From contig JANTQA010000075.1 in assembly GCA_027625915.1 (NCBI GenBank), positions 1,984,001-2,048,000 on the forward strand: a stretch of DNA of 64,000 nt, written 5' to 3'. Shown one piece after another: positions 32,342 to 44,150 of the stretch. A program made the position numbers and the translations under genes. The stretch is from Anaeramoeba flamelloides. Taxonomy: Eukaryota; Metamonada; Anaeramoebidae. The notes beneath the pieces were generated by a model, which did not search any database, had not been told where the DNA came from, and was given only the letters and a program-made list of their open reading frames with translations. The number at the start of each line of letters is the position of its first letter. The stretch's first letter is position 1.

Positions 32342-35300
32342 ATGGGAAACATCTGTGGGCCAAAAGACAAGGACAAAAACGAATCAAAGAAATCAAACAA
32401 CATTGATCAAAAAATACGAGAAGATCAACTTGAAGAAGAAAACAAAGCCAAATTATTGCTCCTAGGAGCAGGTGAATCTGGGAAATCAACAATTGTCAAA
32501 CAAATGAAAATCATCCATCAGCAAGGATTCCAAGACGAAGAACGTAAAAAGTATGTTCAAACGATCCAGTCAAACACCCTTTTTTGTATGACCAACCTCA
32601 TTAAGGCAATGGACAAACTTGGCATTGATTTCGAAAATTCTTCAAATAAAGTAATCCAATTTATTCCAATCCATTTGAATTTTTTTTGTTCTTTTTTTTT
32701 TTAAAAATAATTTTTATTCTTTTTCTTTTTCAATGCAAAGAATCAAGAGACAGTTTTTTAAATTTTACTTTTTTTTGTGATCAACTAATTTTTGGATCCT
32801 CTTCTTTTCCCACAATTTTTTTTTTTGTTATTTTTATTGTAAATAAAATAATTTTTTTTTGGTATTTCCTTATTTGTGAAACAAAATTCCAAAACAAACC
32901 AACAATTTACTCACTAAAGGATTTTGCAATTGAGGTTGTTCAGTCAGACAACTTATTAGAATGTCATGAAAAAGTAAAAACACTTTGGGGAGATAGCGGC
33001 ATCCAAGAAGCTTTTTCAAGAAGAAACGAATTCCAGCTTTATGATTCTGCTGCTTTGTAAGAGATAAATTGTTTATTATTTTTTTTTTTCATTATTAAAT
33101 ATGTTTTCAAGTGGCACAAAAAACTTTATCTTCGGCTTTGGCTGTTTTTTTTCTGTAAATTTGAAATTAATTTTTTTCTTTCTTTCATTCTTTCCTACTT
33201 AATCTCTTTTTCTTTTACTAATCAAGCTATTTTGATAATATTGAGAGAATTACCGACGAAAATTTTGTTCCAAATGATCAAGATATTTTAATGACTCGTG
33301 TCAGGACGACTGGTATTATTGAAACTTTATTTGAATATGAAGGAATTAATTTTACGTAAATCTTTCTTTTGTAAATTTATTGCATTTTTATAAACCTTTC
33401 TTCATTTTTCCAAGAGCATGACAAAAAATAGATTTCAAAATTGAGTGTAAAAAAGTTTAAAAACCCAAATAGAACTATTTTCATGAACACACAGCCATTT
33501 TAAAAAAGTGAAGAATTCACGTTTTCCAAATTGGTACTCAAACAGTTCAATTCACTCTTTTAAGCAGTTTGCGCAACTTTTGAAAACTTTTAGCGACTCA
33601 ATTTTAAAACAAATTTATTAAATTAGCATTTATTAAAAAAAATAATAATAAGAATGAAGGGTAGTGCCTTGGCGGCCAAAAAAAAAATTAAAAAACGAAA
33701 TTATATTGAACAATAAGGAATTTGATAATATTAGTTAAATGCTAATAGAAGGATTTGAGTGACTTTAATTTTTTAAATTCAAAATTTTTATTGTATTCTA
33801 AAAAAAAAAAAAATTTATTTCAATTTGCATTCTGATTCTTACAATCGCTAACAACTTATTTCCAAACAAACACCCCTTTTCATTACAAATATACAATTTT
33901 GGGTATATGAAGAATTCATTTAGAACATCCATCCTTAAAAAGGGAAAATAAAGAAAATTCAATGATATTTTTTTTATTGTGAATTAGGAGAGGCAATATC
34001 AAAAGATATAACCTCCTATCTGTTTGCCATAACCACAAAACTTTATTTTGGTGATTTTTTATCCTTTTTATAACTTTGACAATGTTATAAATCAAAGGAT
34101 AACTTTTCTTTAAATAATTGGAAAAGACAAATAGAGAAGACTAAAAAAAAAGTAAGAAATTATTTTTATGGTTGGAAAATTAACAAAAAATAAATTAGAA
34201 AACATAAAGCAAGAAATTATTTTAAATGAGGATGAGAAAAAATAAACAAAAGTACTTTGAAAAAAAAAAAAGCAAGTATAATAAGCAATTGGTAAAAAAA
34301 TGAATAAAGAAAAAGGGTTTTTATAAGGCAATTGGTAAAAAACCAATTCTATGATTTAATTAAGAACATCCAAAAATCACAACCATGATAGTTTTGACTA
34401 ATTTGATTTAGTTTGATAATTGATCATGAAGGTGTTTTTAGGATGGTCGTTGTTCAATTGCTGTCATTTCTTTTTTTCTTTTTGATCTTATTTGCTTTGT
34501 TTTTAACCCTTGTTATTTTTAGACTTTTCTTATTAATTTTCAAGTTACTTATACTATCGTGTTTCAGTATCCCAGTTTGGGCTAGTAAGCCACTTGATTT
34601 TTTTTCTTTATGGCTCTTCTTCAGAGCATAAAGAGAATTCAAGCCCAGGAAAAAATGGAAAAAATCAATTTAGCTATTTTTTATTAAAGTTTTTGAAATA
34701 AAATTAATTTGTTTTAATTTGGAATTGAAGGGTTTAGTAGGTTACCGTGGATTTTCTCCATACTCAAGGAGTGGTCTGCCACCAAAAATGATATTGTGGA
34801 ATTGCCCTTCTTTTGGTTGGAAAAATTCAAATAACAAAAAAAAAAGTAGACATAGAATCTTATTTTCAAAAAATTGCAGTTAACAAAGAAAAAATTCCAA
34901 AAGGTTCTTTATGACAAAAACCAAATAAAAAAAAAATCCAAAGTATCTCAATAAAACTAAATTCAAATAACAAAAACAAAAGGAAGCAAGATTTCAAAAA
35001 TAAAAATTTATATTTAGAAAAAAAATAATCTTTTCTTTTTTTATTTTATCAAAGAGAAGTATTCAACAAAATTACCTTTTGTTTGTCTTTAGGTTTTCTT
35101 GAGTTTTCTGTTTATTTGTTAAGTGTTCTAGGTTTTTTTTACTTTTTGAAATAAACAGAAAATTTTAATAAATTTTCGGTTTATTTCGAAAAGTAAAAAA
35201 AAACCTAACGAAAATAAATAGATTTCACAAACAAAATAGAAAAACTCAAAAAAACCTAGAAAACTTAACAAATAAAACAGAAAACCACAAGAAAACATAG

Positions 35301-38300
35301 GCACTTGATGGTACTTGACGGTACTCTACGGCACTTAATGGCACTTTCAGAAACTCTTAACTTTATTTGGAGTTTTTTATCCTAGCTATATTATAAACAA
35401 GATTATAGCACCAAAAAACAATCTTTTTCTTGTTTCATATTCCCAAATGCTTAAATTTCTTCAATTTGAAACAAATTGTTTTCTATAAGAACACAATTGA
35501 TTTAATTCCATTTAATCTTATTTGTAGTTGTTTTGTATCTCTCTATATTTTACAAAGTAAGGGTTTTGACATATTCTTTCAGTTAAAAAAAACTCATTTT
35601 GAAAAATGAAAAAAATCAAAAAAAAATCATCGAGATCTCAAAAAGTACCATAGATCAACACTCCGAAACTAACACAGTTATTTTCAAAATTATAATTCAC
35701 AGCCATTTAAATTTAAATTGTGTGTTGCTCTTTGGCCTTTTTTCTAAAAATTTTCTAGTTTTTCCATTGTTGGTTTTTGGAGATAGATCTTACACCACAT
35801 GCTGATTTTAATTTGATTTTAATTGGTATTAGATACTGTTAAAAATTGCTAAAAAATTATTTTCCCATTCAGAAAATTATTTTTAACCATAATGAATCGT
35901 CCTTTAACAGTGATTTTTTTCCATCAAGGTTTCTTCAAATTTATAAAGAAAAGGTATTCTTTAATATTTTGCTTTCAAAATGAAAAAAATTGTTTAAAAT
36001 ATACACCTTCTCATGTATATTTTTTTGGTTCGCTCTTTGATTAAATTCAACCATTCGTCTTGACACATTTCTCTATTCAAAACACAATTTATTAAAAACC
36101 AAAAATTTAATAAAAAAAATTTTCACAAAATTGAAAACTTAGTATTCTCCTCGGATTAAACTTATTTTTTTTGCAAATAGGATAATTAATAATATTTTTT
36201 CTTCAAACTTGAATTATATTGTGAGACTCAAAAAAAAAATTAGTAATGATATCACAATTAAAAATTCACAAGTATAAAAATGAACTTTAATTTTTTAGAA
36301 TAACCATTTCAAATAAGGTATTTCCAAAAAAATGGGTCATTTTGTTTTTTTGAATTTCAAATAATATTGTCCTTTTAAGAAAACTATTTTTAAAAAATGC
36401 TGACTCACTTTATGGTGTTATTGGAAGTGGCTTTGTTGGGTTTTGTTCTATATTCTTATCAAAAAAATTTTCAAATTTTTAGATCAGAATCATTTTTTCA
36501 ATTTTTTAAATCATAATTATTTTTTTCAATTTTGCAAATTTTGTTTTTCTTGATCAAAATCATTTTTTGGAATTTCTTCAAATTTTAGTTTTCTAATTTT
36601 CTGTTTATCTTATTTTCTTTTCATTTTTCTAATTTTCTGTTTATCTTATTTTCTTTTTCTTTAAAAAAGACAAGTTGAAAAAAAAAATATCTTAGGATAT
36701 ACAGATAAACATTAAGAAAATTGAGACTATGTAATGTCTTTTAAAATGAATTTAATTATTAGCAAACAATCTTCTTGTCAACTTTTTTTCATTGAAAGTT
36801 CAGTAATAAAAAAATCTGTAAAGTTCATTTCAAAAATTTTAATTCACTTTTTTTTAGTATTTGATTTTATTTTTTATAATTTTTTCAAATATCAGGCTTT
36901 TGTATGTTTATAATAATTAAAAAGTGAATTACAAATAAGATTTAATTATTTGAAGTTCTTGAATACAAAAATAATAATTTTTTTTTTTCAATTTATTATT
37001 TGAGGTAAGCCAAAATTTTTCAAATAAGGACAAGTTCTGCTTATAAATCGACAATCTAAAATTATGTGGAATATTAATACTGATTAAATTCGGACCCATG
37101 GTGTGTATTTCAAACTATATTCACCGAAATATTTCCAAAAAATGAAAAAATTTAAACACTTTTTTTTATTCAAAACAAAGTTACGAGTAAATTCAATAAA
37201 AATAGAAAATATGGAAAGAATTCAAACGACTTTTTAAACAATAAAACACTAGTTATATAATTGTTTTTCTTCTCTGATAAATTTTGATCAAGACTAAACT
37301 TCTTTGGAAAAAAAAAATTATGATCAAAAAAAAAAGAAGAAAATTACCAATTTTCACCCAATTGTAAAATATCACACAAATTAAAGATCCAGAAACTTTG
37401 ATATCTTTTATTAAAGATAATTTCTTACAAACAAACAAATTGAATTATTCTGTAAAGTTAATTTGAATAATTAAAAATTTTGGATACAGTCAGTTCCACT
37501 TTTAAGTCACAAACTTTCAACAAAATTTAAAGCACTAAAAAAATCTAAAATTTTTTTTTTTTCCATTAAAGAGTGGGTACTAAAAGTCCACCTGTTTGCC
37601 CGAATCCCTAATTTGAATTAGAGATATTGTTGAACCAAGTTAGAGCTGGTCATTTCTCCCAAAAATCGGATCCGCTCCATAAATTGAGAGGGATTTTGTT
37701 CCAATTCCGTTCAGTTTTATAATAGTCAAAAAGATTCAATTCGGTCAAACGATTTCCTCAAAGAATTAGTGGTTCTAAGAAGCATAAGCCCGATTTTTAA
37801 TTAAAATTACACCGTGGTGGCTATTTGAGAAAATGGTAAACAATAAGAAATAATGGTTAAGGGAATAGAACCCCGGCCTTCAGATTGTACACTAGGTTGT
37901 GTTGCCACTTGCCCATACCGGTTCTCTAAAAAAAAAAAATCTAAAATTAAGGTACATTTTTTCGAATTTTTTTTTTTACTCAAATTATTTTATTAGAATT
38001 TCGAATTTTATGCCTTAATTTGAGATTTTTTTAGTGCTTTAAATTTTGTTGAAAGTTTGTGTATTAAAAGTGGAACTGACTGTATTGAAATAGTCTATAT
38101 TGAAATGAAGTTTAATAAAGATATTTCAAAATAAATTTGCCCTGCTTTTTTGGAAATATCCGATATGTGATAATGAAACTGTTTTATTATTTAAAAGAAA
38201 AAGATTGATCATAAACTTCTTTTATAATACTTTTTAAATTATTAATTTATTTTTTTAAGGGATTACTCATGCATTGCGAATAAAATAAATGACCAAAATA

Positions 38301-38977
38301 ATTAATATTATAAAAATATAATGGAAAAGTGAAAATATGAGCTCAAAGAAATCATTTTATATTTTACCAAATTCGCAAAATTTCTTTATTTTCACCAAAT
38401 ATTAATATTTTTTTCGTTTTTCGACGAAATTTTTTTTTTTTTTGATTCTTTTTTTTTAATACCAAAAATCAATTCCAAAAACTTTTTTTTCTACAAACAA
38501 AAAAGCTTAGTTGATGTTGGGGGGCAAAGAAATGAAAGAAAAAAATGGATACATTGTTTCCAAGGAGTAACTGCAGTCATTTTTTGTGTTTCATTAAGTG
38601 AATACGATCAAAACTTATTTGAAGATAGCGCCAAGAATCGAATGACAGAAGCAATAATGCTATTTGAAGAAATTTGTAACTCAAGATGGTTTGCTGATAC
38701 TTCAATAATTTTGTTTTTAAATAAAACAGATTTGTTCAGAAAAAAAATTAAAACCATAAATCTCAATATTTGCTTTAAAGATTACGATGGTGGTTGTGAT
38801 TTTGACAATGCTTCAGAATATATTAAAGACAAATTTCTTTTACTTAATAGAAACCCCGAAAAAGAAATTTACCCACACTTCACCTGCGCAACAGATACAG
38901 ATAATATTAAATTTGTTTTTTCAGCAGTCAAAGATATCATTTTACAAAGAAATATTAAGGATATCGGAATGATTTAA
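32342..38977 (+). CDS. heterotrimeric G protein alpha subunit, four exons
   Basis: Exons are join(32342..32650, 32920..33056, 33227..33355, 38506..38977), giving 348 residues, the usual length. All nucleotide-binding motifs are present: P-loop GAGESGKST (42-50), switch I RVRTTG with the arginine at 173 and Mg-binding Thr at 176, DVGGQ (195-199) with catalytic Gln 199, NKTD (264-267) and TCATDT (about 321-326). The N-terminus MGNICG offers Gly2 for myristoylation and Cys5 for palmitoylation, so it should sit on the inner plasma membrane and relay signals from seven-transmembrane receptors. The tail is NIKDIGMI: it resembles the Gi class NLKDCGLF but has Ile where the pertussis-toxin-modified Cys would be. 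Introns are 269, 170, 170-type short ones and one of 5150 nt. Exon 2 begins after CACTAAAG with DFAIEVV; an open frame reaching further upstream into F-rich sequence is intronic. Confidence 0.93.
34305..34660. repeat. R6 dispersed repeat, left block
   Basis: It matches 56380-56715 in direct orientation with many substitutions: shared words include AAGGGTTT, GCAATTGGTAAAAAA, TTTGATAATTGATCATGAA and TTTCAAGTTACT. Short F/L-rich open frames on both strands here are by-products of the repeat. Confidence 0.65.
35075..35345. repeat. R4 fold-back repeat cluster in the G-alpha intron
   Basis: It contains one nearly perfect hairpin (about 35130-35213), with GGTTTTTTTTACTTTTTGAA mirrored at a centre near 35172. 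Flanking words are TTTATTTGTTAAGTGTTCTAG on the left and CTAGAAAACTTAACAAATAAA on the right, which are also inverted with respect to each other. A tandem series follows of GGCACTTGATGG, GTACTTGACGG, GTACTCTACGG and GCACTTAATGG. Confidence 0.8.
35870..36290. repeat. R6 dispersed repeat, right block
   Basis: It aligns with 57250-57660 and 42740-43150: TTATAAAGAAAAGGT, ATACACCTTCTCATG, CACATTTCTC, CAAAACACAATTTATTAAAAAC and GATATCACAATTAAAA in the same order. With the block at 34305 it is probably one old R6 copy split by the R4 cluster and other sequence. Confidence 0.65.
37486..38083. mobile_element. R2 fold-back element, copy 2, split by a SINE
   Basis: The ends ACAGTCAGTTCCACTTTT and AAAAGTGGAACTGACTGT are intact. 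Removing the inserted SINE and one copy of its target duplication leaves about 200 nt, the same length as R2 copy 1. The two halves then fold on each other through the CAACAAAATTTAAAGCAC region. Confidence 0.85.
37553..37930 (-). mobile_element. tRNA-derived SINE
   Basis: Read on the minus strand, the element opens GAGAACCGGTATGGGCAAGTGGC and reaches GGGGTTCTATTCCC about 55 nt later. These fit the A-box and B-box of a tRNA promoter. A roughly 300-nt unrelated body follows, ending ...CTCTTTAATGG and an A-tail (the T run at 37551-37562 on the plus strand). A direct duplication of about 15 nt, AAAAAATCTAAAATT, flanks it at about 37538-37552 and 37934-37949. It is complete with head, body, tail and target-site duplication, the pattern made by LINE machinery. 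Only one copy was seen here. Confidence 0.85.
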
Positions 38978-39810
38978 CATCTCATTCTTTTTGAATTTAA
39001 ATAATCTTCATTCTTTTTTCCTTTATATATCTATAGATTTATTATTATATATAATAATATATAGACACCACATTATATTATATTATATAAGATTTTTTTT
39101 ATATTATATTAAATAATTTTTACATAATTAATTCGAAAAAAAAATTATTAACAAAATCTTAAAACATAATTTGTAGTTTCAAATGTTAATTTTTTCTTTT
39201 TAGTTGATTTCCCTGTAATGAACGAAGAAATTTATTTATTTTATTTTTGACTTTTGATTAATTTCACCGATTAATAACTATATAAAAATATTAATCAAAT
39301 TTTGTCTGAACAACTGTAATTATTTGTGTTACTTTGCTCAATCAACTGAAATTAAAATCTGAGTTTGAAAATATAAAATACAAGTTTATTTCATTTTTAA
39401 TATAAGATTGCGAATATTTTTAGATAATTTTCATAAAAAGTTTCTCTAAAGAATCATAAATTACTTGAGGAAACCTGAATTTAAATTAAAAGAGGATATA
39501 TATCGTGTATTACATGTCAAAATAAATAAAAATAATATTTTTTATTGTATGAAGAGAAAACTATTATGAATGCTTTTATTTTTGAGATTTCGATTAACAT
39601 TAATTTCAGAAATTTTTTTTTGATATTTTGCCAAAATATTTCAAAAATAGTGATATAGATGTAGAAGTTTTTTTTTGGTTTTTATAAATTTAAATATTTA
39701 TGAATTTAAAAGGTGGAAAATTCAATTGATTGAATTTAAAAATATTTTTTTTGAATAAATTTGTCATTCAATTATTTTTTCAATTTTTCAAATTTGATAA
39801 AATCATAACC
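38978..39810. other. intergenic downstream of G-alpha
   Basis: A strongly palindromic T/A stretch at about 39020-39065 (ATATATAATAATATATAG with its partner just before it) could form a hairpin in the G-alpha 3' region. Nothing else was recognised. Confidence 0.5.
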
Positions 39811-39840
39811 ATAAAATTAAATAATGGTTTTTTAATTAAT
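39811..39840 (+). promoter_or_regulatory. conserved upstream element of 5S copy 3
   Basis: ATAAAATTAAATAATGG and TTTTTTAATTAAT differ from the element of copy 2 at about one position. Beyond about 30 nt upstream the similarity to the palindrome copies ends, which delimits the element. Confidence 0.62.
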
Positions 39841-39961
39841 GTATTCGGCCATACCCAATTTAATAATCCTGGACACATTCCGAACCCAGAAGATCAACGA
39901 ATTGAGGGCTAAGCTAGTTAGTGAGATGGGGAACCTCTCGCGAACACTTGGTGCTGAATAC
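39841..39961 (+). rRNA. 5S ribosomal RNA, copy 3 (solitary)
   Basis: Identical over all 121 nt to the two copies in the palindrome 28 kb away, with the same terminal helix and internal control region. The gene stands alone and not in a tandem array. A short protein frame overlapping it is an artefact. Confidence 0.97.
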
Positions 39962-39970
39962 TTTTTTTTT
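39962..39970 (+). terminator. Pol III terminator of 5S copy 3
   Basis: Nine T directly follow the gene. After a CCTA interruption another run of nine T follows. Confidence 0.85.
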
Positions 39971-42239
39971 CCTATTTTTTTTTAGTTATAAAGAACTAAA
40001 AGAAAATAAAAAAATTTTATAACTAACGAAATTATTATTTTTTTTTTGTTAAAACTTATATTTTTAATACTATATTCTACAAAATTAAAGAATCAAAATC
40101 TACATTCAGATTGACAAAAATAAAATATTATAAATAACTACGAAACTTTCGGAATATTTAATTAACATACAGAAGTTCTAATTATCTATAAACTATTGAA
40201 AATTCAAATTTTAATGATTTATATTAATATATGACTTGTGTGATAATTTTTTCTGGAAAACTGAATCAAAAATTTCGTCCTTTTTTTATGCAATTAACTG
40301 TATATTTGTATTATTATTATTTAAAATTTTTGAATTGTAATAACAAATATATATGCATAAAATGTTCAAAAAGTTTTAACTAACCATAACAAAGAATTCT
40401 TTTTCAAATCCCCAAAAAAAAAAAAAAAAAAAAAAACAATAAAAAATTAATTTTTACATTTAACAAGAAAATGTCAAAGATTACAATAGGTTTTTAACCC
40501 AAAAAATATAGTTTCTTATATTTTATAAATATCTAATTTAGCTCAAAGAATTGTAAACCACCAACATAAAATGTTATAATTACAATAATTTCGAACTTTA
40601 TTAGATTGAAAAATTGTAAATCATTTATTTCAATTATCTCCAACATCAAAACAATAAAATTGATTTTTAATGTAGAGGTGTGGTAGCCATGGTAGATACA
40701 TCATATATTAAGATAAAATATAAGTATTTAGTAATTAAAATTCCATTATATTAGTACTATGTGGTTTACATCAATCTAAATAATATTACTTGTCAATATT
40801 ATTGAAGAAAATAAGATTATATTTTTTTACAAGGATTACTATTAAAAATTGTCATTGTAAAATTTTTTTTTTCAAAACTTTTATTCATCTAAAATAGAAA
40901 CTTGAAATTAAAATATACTAGTATTTTGTTAATTAAATATTATTAAAATTCACAAAGTAATTATTTTTTAAAAATTTTCTTTTTTAAGATTAACTTGAAA
41001 AAGGTCTACATAAAAAAACCAAAGACTGATTAATTTTGTTTCTGTTTTATTAAATTCATTATATTTGTAACCTCAATAACTTTTTTCCAATATATTAAAA
41101 AAAATTTCAAAAAAACTTTATTATTTAATTTTTTAATCAAGTACTGATCTACATTTTGAGATAAATCTAAGAAAAATATTTTTCAACTTTAGAGTCTGAA
41201 AATTGATAATTAAAACCCTAATGTTTATTTCATAATGTGGTTTTTTTAGAGAAAAATCATTGGTTTATATACGAATATAATTATCTTTTTCAATTGGTGG
41301 TATCAATAAATGATAGGACTACTTTACTAATCTATTTGTTAAATACATTGGAAAAATGAAAAATTAATGTGATTTACATTCAATAACAACAAACTTAAAA
41401 TTTAGTTTTCTCCTAGGTAGAGGCGAATCATTCATGAAAAAAAAAAAATAATTTACTTTTTATAAACACAAATAACGCGAAATAAGTATAATTAAGTTGA
41501 TATTTTGAAATTAATAATGTATATTTGAACCCATCACAATAGAACTAATTAATTGTTGTTTTTCCACCAATTTTTTTCTATTTGTACTTAATATTAAGAT
41601 TCTTCTACTAAAATGAATTTTTTTAAAATCATTTCAAAAAAATTATCTCTAGTTTTCAAAGAAAAAATCCGAAATTAGTGATAGAAATTTATAATTATTG
41701 TGATCTTACGTTTTTGGATTTAACCCTTACTTCAACACAAACATATATTTTATTGGAACAAAGTTTAAAGAAAGTTAAAATAATATTAAAAATTTAAATT
41801 AAGTTAGCTCGTACATACCATATTTGAAATAAAGGTATCAAACTTTGAGATTCATTCAAGAAAAATGATTTTGAGTATTATTTAATCCATTCTAAAAAAA
41901 AAAAAAAAAAACTAACAGTTATTCCTATTAATGGTGTACGCACATCCAACTAATTTTAACTGCCCCCCCCCCCCCCCCGTTTATTTGAAACTAAATCATA
42001 TTAATCATTTCTTTTACCAAATAAACGAATTTTTAATAAATATGAGAGTGGAAATAGAATCTACCCCCCTATAAAATAAATTTTCAAACCAACTAAAAAA
42101 TAGAATTCAAAAAAATTAAAAAAATAGTAGAGAAAAAATAACCAAAAAAGCTTTAATTTTTTGGTTGTAAAATTAGATACATTGACTTCTTTTGACTAAT
42201 TTTATTTAATTCTCCAAAGAAAAAGTTTTATTTGATAAA

Positions 42240-43155
42240 TTTTTCAAAAATAAATTTCTTTTGGTTTTTAAAATGAATTTAAAATCCAATTCCCATTTGA
42301 TTCATATAATTTAGATTTGGATAGAAAAAAATGATATTTAAAAATTCTCTTGAGAAATAAAGATTTATTTTACAAATTTGTTTCGTTTGAATAATTATTT
42401 ATTTTCCATTAAAATGAGAACTCAAAAAAAAAAATATGAATTCTGATTGAAATTTATTTGCAATTTTTCTTTTGTTTTGGGTTGAAACTGTTTTTTTTTT
42501 TTTGATTCTGAGAATTCAACCCCTTTTTCTTTTAATTTTTTAAAACATATATTCTTTGTTTTGGCTTTGTTTGATAATAATATTTGAAAAAAGAATTTTG
42601 AAAACAAATTTGGTAAAAATGGTTTTTTAAAATAAATAATAAATAATAATGGGGTGAGAATTTCAAGTCAATAACTTGTCTATTATCATACAAATGAAGA
42701 ATATAAAGAAAAATAAATCTGATAAAATATACTTTTTAGAAAATATTCTTTTGAAATTTATGATTTCAACAAGTTTATAAAGAAAAGGTGATCATTCTTT
42801 TTTTGTTTCGAAAAATAAAAGATTTGTTTCAAATACACACCTTCTAAGGTCTATATTTTTGGTTTATCCAATGATTAATTTCAGACCTTCCTATAAACAC
42901 ATTTCTTAATTCAAAATACAATTTAATAAAATCAAAAAAATTTAATCAAAAAAAAAATGTTCAAAAAATTTAAAAATTGAAGATTCTACTCTTTATTAAC
43001 TTGTACTTTTCTTCTTTTTACAAAAAGGGCTGTGAATAAGATTTCAATTTCAAAGTTTCTATATCCTGTATCAATCAAAAAATCATTTTCCAGTAATTCT
43101 CTTACAATTAAAATTGTCACAAAACAAAAAAATGATCCTACTTCCTTAACTTTTA
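42240..43155. repeat. R6 dispersed repeat, right two-thirds
   Basis: It aligns in direct orientation with 56760-57655: TTTGAAAAAAGAATTTTGAAAA, AATAAATAATAATGGGG, ACACACCTTCT, ATAAACACATTTCT and ATTTAATCAAAAAAAAAATG in the same order. A 61-codon frame on the minus strand (42422-42607) lies in it and is a by-product. Confidence 0.7.
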
Positions 43156-43261
43156 CCATAAAGATCTTCTAAGGAACTTTTTTTTTTTTTTTTTTTTTTT
43201 TTGATTTTAAAGTTTGGTTTGTAAAGTTAAGCCAACTTGTTAAAATCATCAAACAAAAAAT

Positions 43262-44150
43262 TTTTAGTTTTTACCATTGTGAAAAAAATTTGGGTCATTA
43301 AAAAAATTTGGGTCATTCAAAAATTTGTTTTCGTTTTTTAAATAGTAAATATTAGCAAAATGATTTTTGATCAAAGTAAAAATTTATGAACAAATCTTAT
43401 ATTTAAGTAAAACCAAAGTCACTATCAATAATAATTTTCAAAAGTAAAATTAAATTGTTGCATTTTAACCTTTTAGAATTACTGTGGAACTCTTAAAAAC
43501 AAAAATTGATTTTTAATTGTAAACTTTACTAAAAATGTTGATTTTTTTTATTAGATTACATTCTAAGAACAAGTTAATCATTGTTTGGGAAGACCAAAAA
43601 TTAATAACCGTTTTAATTTAAGGTTTGTCTAAGGGCATTTTAAGAATTTAAATGGTTTTTAAACTCTTAATATTTCATTATTTTGAAGTTTTGATTGTAA
43701 ACATTAGTGGAAAACAACCTCTTTCAAAAAAACAGCTTTTTTGGAAGATTTTATTATTCAATTTGATTTAAAAGGTTATTTAAGATTAACCGTGATAAGT
43801 TTGCGTTCATTAACAATGATAAATATCTTATTGAATTAATAGATTTTAATATTTCCTATTAAATATTTCTCTTATTTTTAGTAAAGTTGACAATTAAAAG
43901 TAAATTTTTGTTTTTTAGAGTTCCGCAGTAATTCTAAAAGGTTAAAATGCAACAATTTAATTTTACTTTTGAAAATTATTATTGATAGTGACTTTGGTTT
44001 TTCTTAAATATAAGATTTGTTCATAAAATTTTACTTTGATCAAAAATCATTTTGCTAATATTTACTATTTAAAAAACGAAAAAAAATTTTTGACTGACCC
44101 AATTTTTTTTAATGACCCAAATTTTTTTCACAATGGTTATAAAAATTATT
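43262..44150. mobile_element. large fold-back element, 276-nt inverted arms
   Basis: The left arm (43262-43537) and the right arm (43874-44150) are near-perfect inverted copies, from ACCATTGTGAAAAAAATT at the outside to GTAAACTTTACTAAAAAT at the inside. The spacer is about 336 nt with no open frame. The word TTTGGGTCATT occurs twice in the left arm. No second copy was found in the window. Confidence 0.82.

Larger units (their letters stand above)
33356..38505 (+). other. 5150-nt intron 3 of the G-alpha gene with several mobile elements
   Basis: The donor GTAAAT at 33356 and the acceptor AAAAAAG at 38505 join ACGT-split Thr 192 in frame to the DVGGQ motif. Inside are two blocks of R6, one R4 cluster and an R2 copy interrupted by a SINE. 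About 33.4-34.3 kb and 36.3-37.45 kb hold A/T-rich sequence only, apart from a two-fold tandem repeat of about 35 nt (TTTCTAATTTTCTGTTTATC) at about 36585-36655. A G+C-richer island at about 34735-34850 is open on both strands but unassigned. Confidence 0.85.

Noticed and set aside
32686-32919. Upstream extension of G-alpha exon 2
   Set aside because: The composition is F-rich and it would insert about 70 residues into the helical domain. The CACTAAAG acceptor gives the normal length.
37865-37930. Functional tRNA gene on the minus strand
   Set aside because: A- and B-box-like words are present but a full cloverleaf does not form, and the A tail and target duplication mark it as the head of a SINE.
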